This document shows positions 6,158 through 7,617 of a stretch of 7,617 bases of DNA, piece after piece (positions within the stretch are counted from its first letter, which is position 1; every line of letters starts with the position of its first letter). The notes beneath the pieces are model-generated. The model was not told where the DNA came from. It was given only the letters and a program-made list of their open reading frames with translations, and searched no databases. A program made the translations under genes and the position numbers. Origin of the DNA: Myxococcota bacterium (GTDB lineage Bacteria; Myxococcota_A; Polyangia; HGW-17; JAJRWW01); contig JAJRWW010000473.1 of the NCBI GenBank assembly GCA_024276595.1, positions 1 to 7,617 on the forward strand. Direction: 5' to 3'.

Positions 6158-6587
6158 GTCTGCGGCGAAAAAGAGCGCTGCAAAGAGGCCAGCGGCGAAA
6201 AAGAGCGCTGCAAAGAGGCCAGCGGCGAAAAAGAGCGCTGCAAAGAGGCCAGCGGCGAAGAAGAGCGCTGCAAGGAGGCCAGCGGCGAAAAAGAGCGCTG
6301 CAAAGAGGCCAGCGGCGAAGAAGAGCGCTGCAAGGAGGCCAGCGACCAGGGAGCCAGCGAAAAAAAAGCCTCGGCGCTCTCGCACCATCAAGCTGCACCG
6401 GTCCATCTACCCCACTAGGGCAATTGCTGAAACGGTCGATGCCTTTGACGAGCTGGCCTCGATCACCGTAAAGCGCCAGGGTGAGCACCACCTGGTGCTG
6501 CTGGTCCCTGCCGAAGATGTCCCCCTCGACCAGCTCGCCAACGAGTTTGCCAACTACGCCCTCAGCCGCGCAGCGAGGAACCGATGA
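6081..6587 (+). CDS. HxsD-like protein with histone-H1-like Lys/Ala repeat N-terminus
   Basis: A 168-residue product. Residues 1-27 are basic. Residues 28-87 are six copies of a decapeptide, AAKKSAAKRP or AAKKSAARRP, and a degenerate seventh copy follows (88-97). In residues 1-100 I count 38 Lys/Arg and only two acidic residues. This composition is typical of disordered, nucleic-acid-binding tails of bacterial histone-H1-like proteins. Residues 102-162 look like a shortened HxsD domain: TIKLHRSIYPTRAIAE parallels the IKWD...YPMDAV segment of the upstream protein, then a LVLLVPAEDVPLD strand and LANEFANYALSRA, while the last HxsD helices are missing. The start overlaps hxsD by 77 bases and the stop overlaps the hxsB ATG by four. 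It may be a second recognition or partner subunit, a nucleoid-associated protein, or even a repeat-bearing substrate; the sequence does not decide. The HxsD relationship is my by-eye alignment. Confidence 0.75.
   Translation: MAATKGSTRKRTSSKPRSQNRARTPESAAKKSAAKRPAAKKSAAKRPAAKKSAAKRPAAKKSAARRPAAKKSAAKRPAAKKSAARRPATREPAKKKPRRSRTIKLHRSIYPTRAIAETVDAFDELASITVKRQGEHHLVLLVPAEDVPLDQLANEFANYALSRAARNR
6162..6341 (+). repeat. Six tandem 30-bp repeats coding for a Lys/Ala decapeptide
   Basis: Units start at 6162, 6192, 6222, 6252, 6282 and 6312. Units 1, 2, 3 and 5 are identical (type A); units 4 and 6 are identical to each other (type B) and differ from A at two bases, one silent (AAA/AAG Lys) and one changing Lys to Arg. 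The order is A A A B A B, so 6222-6281 and 6282-6341 are exact 60-base copies. The unit length is a multiple of three, so copy-number change keeps the frame. A degenerate seventh unit follows at 6342-6371. Confidence 0.97.
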
Positions 6588-7617
6588 GCAAGCCTTCCAT
6601 CCCGCAGATTCGAAACCCGGACGTGGCTCACTTCCGCTTTCGCCAGATCGGCCATGGGCGCCTGCTTGTCACCAACGACATGGGCGCCCATCTGTGGATC
6701 ACGCCGGAGGACCTGGACGCCTTTCTGCGGGGCAACCTGGACAAAGATGGGCCACTTTACCAGGAGCTCTCGTACAAGGGGTTCGTGCTCACGCCCCAGG
6801 CAGAGGCCCTCCTCATCGAACGAATCCGCCACCGAAGCGACCACCTGTTCCAGGGGCCGCTTCTGCACATCCTCATCACCACCCTTCGCTGCAACCAGCA
6901 GTGCCGCTACTGCCACGCCTCGCGCAAGGCCCTGGGTCGCAGCGAGTTCGACATGACCGTGGAGACGGCACGCCAGTGCGTGGACGTGATCTTCCAGAGC
7001 CCCTCGCCCAACCTGACCATCGAGTTCCAGGGGGGAGAGCCCCTCGTGAACTGGGACGTGGTGCGCTCCACGGTGGAGTATGCCGGCCAGCTCGCCGACG
7101 CCCAGTCCAGGCGGGTGGACTTTACGCTGGTTTCGAACCTGAGCCTGCTCGACGACGAGAAGCTGGACTTCCTCATCGACAACGGGGTGATGATCTGCAC
7201 ATCCCTCGACGGTCCCGCCGAGATCCACGACCGAAACAGGCCCATGCGCGGGGGCAGCAGCCACGCGCAGACCGTGGCCTGGATGGAGAAGATCAACGCG
7301 GCCTACAAGGCCCGCGGCCTGGACACATCCCTGGCCTACGTCAACGCCCTGGCCACCATCTCGCGCCGAACCCTCCAGCGCGGCAGGGAGCTCGTGGACG
7401 AGTACCTCCAGAGGGGCTTCAAGGTGGTGCACCTGCGCCCCCTGAACCCCTTCGGCTTCGGTGAAAAGATCTGGGCGCGGGAGGGCTACAATGCTGACGA
7501 GTTCCTGCTGTTTTACCGCGACGCGCTGGACTACATCATCGAGCTGAACAGGCGGGGGGTCGAGATTCAGGAGAAGACCGCCTCTCTCTTTCTCACCCGC
7601 ATCCTCACCGACGACAA
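6584..7617 (+). CDS. hxsB: His-Xaa-Ser system radical SAM maturase HxsB, 3' partial
   Basis: HxsB is a radical SAM enzyme with a C-terminal SPASM-type region that is thought to modify His-Xaa-Ser repeat substrates (HxsA) together with HxsC and HxsD. The 344 visible residues start with the family N-terminal module FRFRQIGHGRLLVTND and ITPEDLDAFLRG (17-50). The radical SAM motif CNQQCRYC follows (C103, C107, C110), then FQGGEP (148-153) at the SAM-binding strand, TSLDGP (206-211), and LRPLNPFGFGEKIW (284-297), which is characteristic of HxsB. The family is around 460-480 residues, so the SPASM cysteines fall beyond the window. The ATG at 6584 overlaps the preceding TGA (ATGA) and has GAGG (6575-6578) five bases upstream. 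Confidence is high for a radical SAM peptide maturase and somewhat lower for the exact subfamily. Confidence 0.9.
   Translation, partial: MSKPSIPQIRNPDVAHFRFRQIGHGRLLVTNDMGAHLWITPEDLDAFLRGNLDKDGPLYQELSYKGFVLTPQAEALLIERIRHRSDHLFQGPLLHILITTLRCNQQCRYCHASRKALGRSEFDMTVETARQCVDVIFQSPSPNLTIEFQGGEPLVNWDVVRSTVEYAGQLADAQSRRVDFTLVSNLSLLDDEKLDFLIDNGVMICTSLDGPAEIHDRNRPMRGGSSHAQTVAWMEKINAAYKARGLDTSLAYVNALATISRRTLQRGRELVDEYLQRGFKVVHLRPLNPFGFGEKIWAREGYNADEFLLFYRDALDYIIELNRRGVEIQEKTASLFLTRILTDD

Noticed and set aside
6162..6341. CRISPR array
   Set aside because: The units are contiguous with no spacers and are in-frame coding repeats.
4271..6406. A 711-codon open frame on the minus strand opposite the TPR and hxs genes
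   Set aside because: It is antisense to genes with clear families, ribosome binding sites and overlaps. Its low-complexity part is the 30-bp repeat read backwards, and GC-rich coding DNA often keeps this frame open.
6067..6471. A + strand open frame of repeated Arg/Gln/Leu decapeptides
   Set aside because: The repeat unit is 30 bases, so it stays open in a second frame by chance. It has no good ribosome binding site and no domain outside the repeat.

Overview
The window is GC-rich, densely coded DNA from a bacterium. Codon usage, the Gram-negative style lipoprotein signals and the protein families suggest a deltaproteobacterial or Myxococcota-like lineage, but no rRNA or taxonomic marker proves this. 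I see no tRNA, rRNA, CRISPR array or insertion sequence.

Left part (1-3680): a 5'-truncated alkaline-phosphatase-superfamily protein on the + strand, whose metal-binding residues are mostly replaced, converges on a two-gene minus-strand operon. That operon is amrS (AmmeMemoRadiSam-type radical SAM enzyme) followed by prmC (release-factor glutamine methyltransferase). The two genes overlap by four bases, and a small hairpin covers the prmC initiation region.

Middle (3681-5662): a Tyr/Arg-rich putative lipoprotein on the minus strand has its own TATAAT promoter and lies divergent to a nine-repeat TPR putative lipoprotein on the + strand. Several inverted repeats sit in the intergenic spaces.

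Right part (5663-7617, continuing beyond the window): the start of a His-Xaa-Ser (Hxs) type peptide-modification locus. It has hxsD with a long Asp-rich tail, a second HxsD-like gene whose N-terminus is a histone-H1-like Lys/Ala decapeptide repeat array, and hxsB (radical SAM maturase, truncated by the window end). The first two overlap by 77 bases in different frames and the last two by four bases, so the three are almost certainly co-translated. The tandem HxsD pair with opposite charged extensions is the most unusual thing in the window. The expected partners hxsC and the substrate hxsA are not visible and would have to lie downstream.
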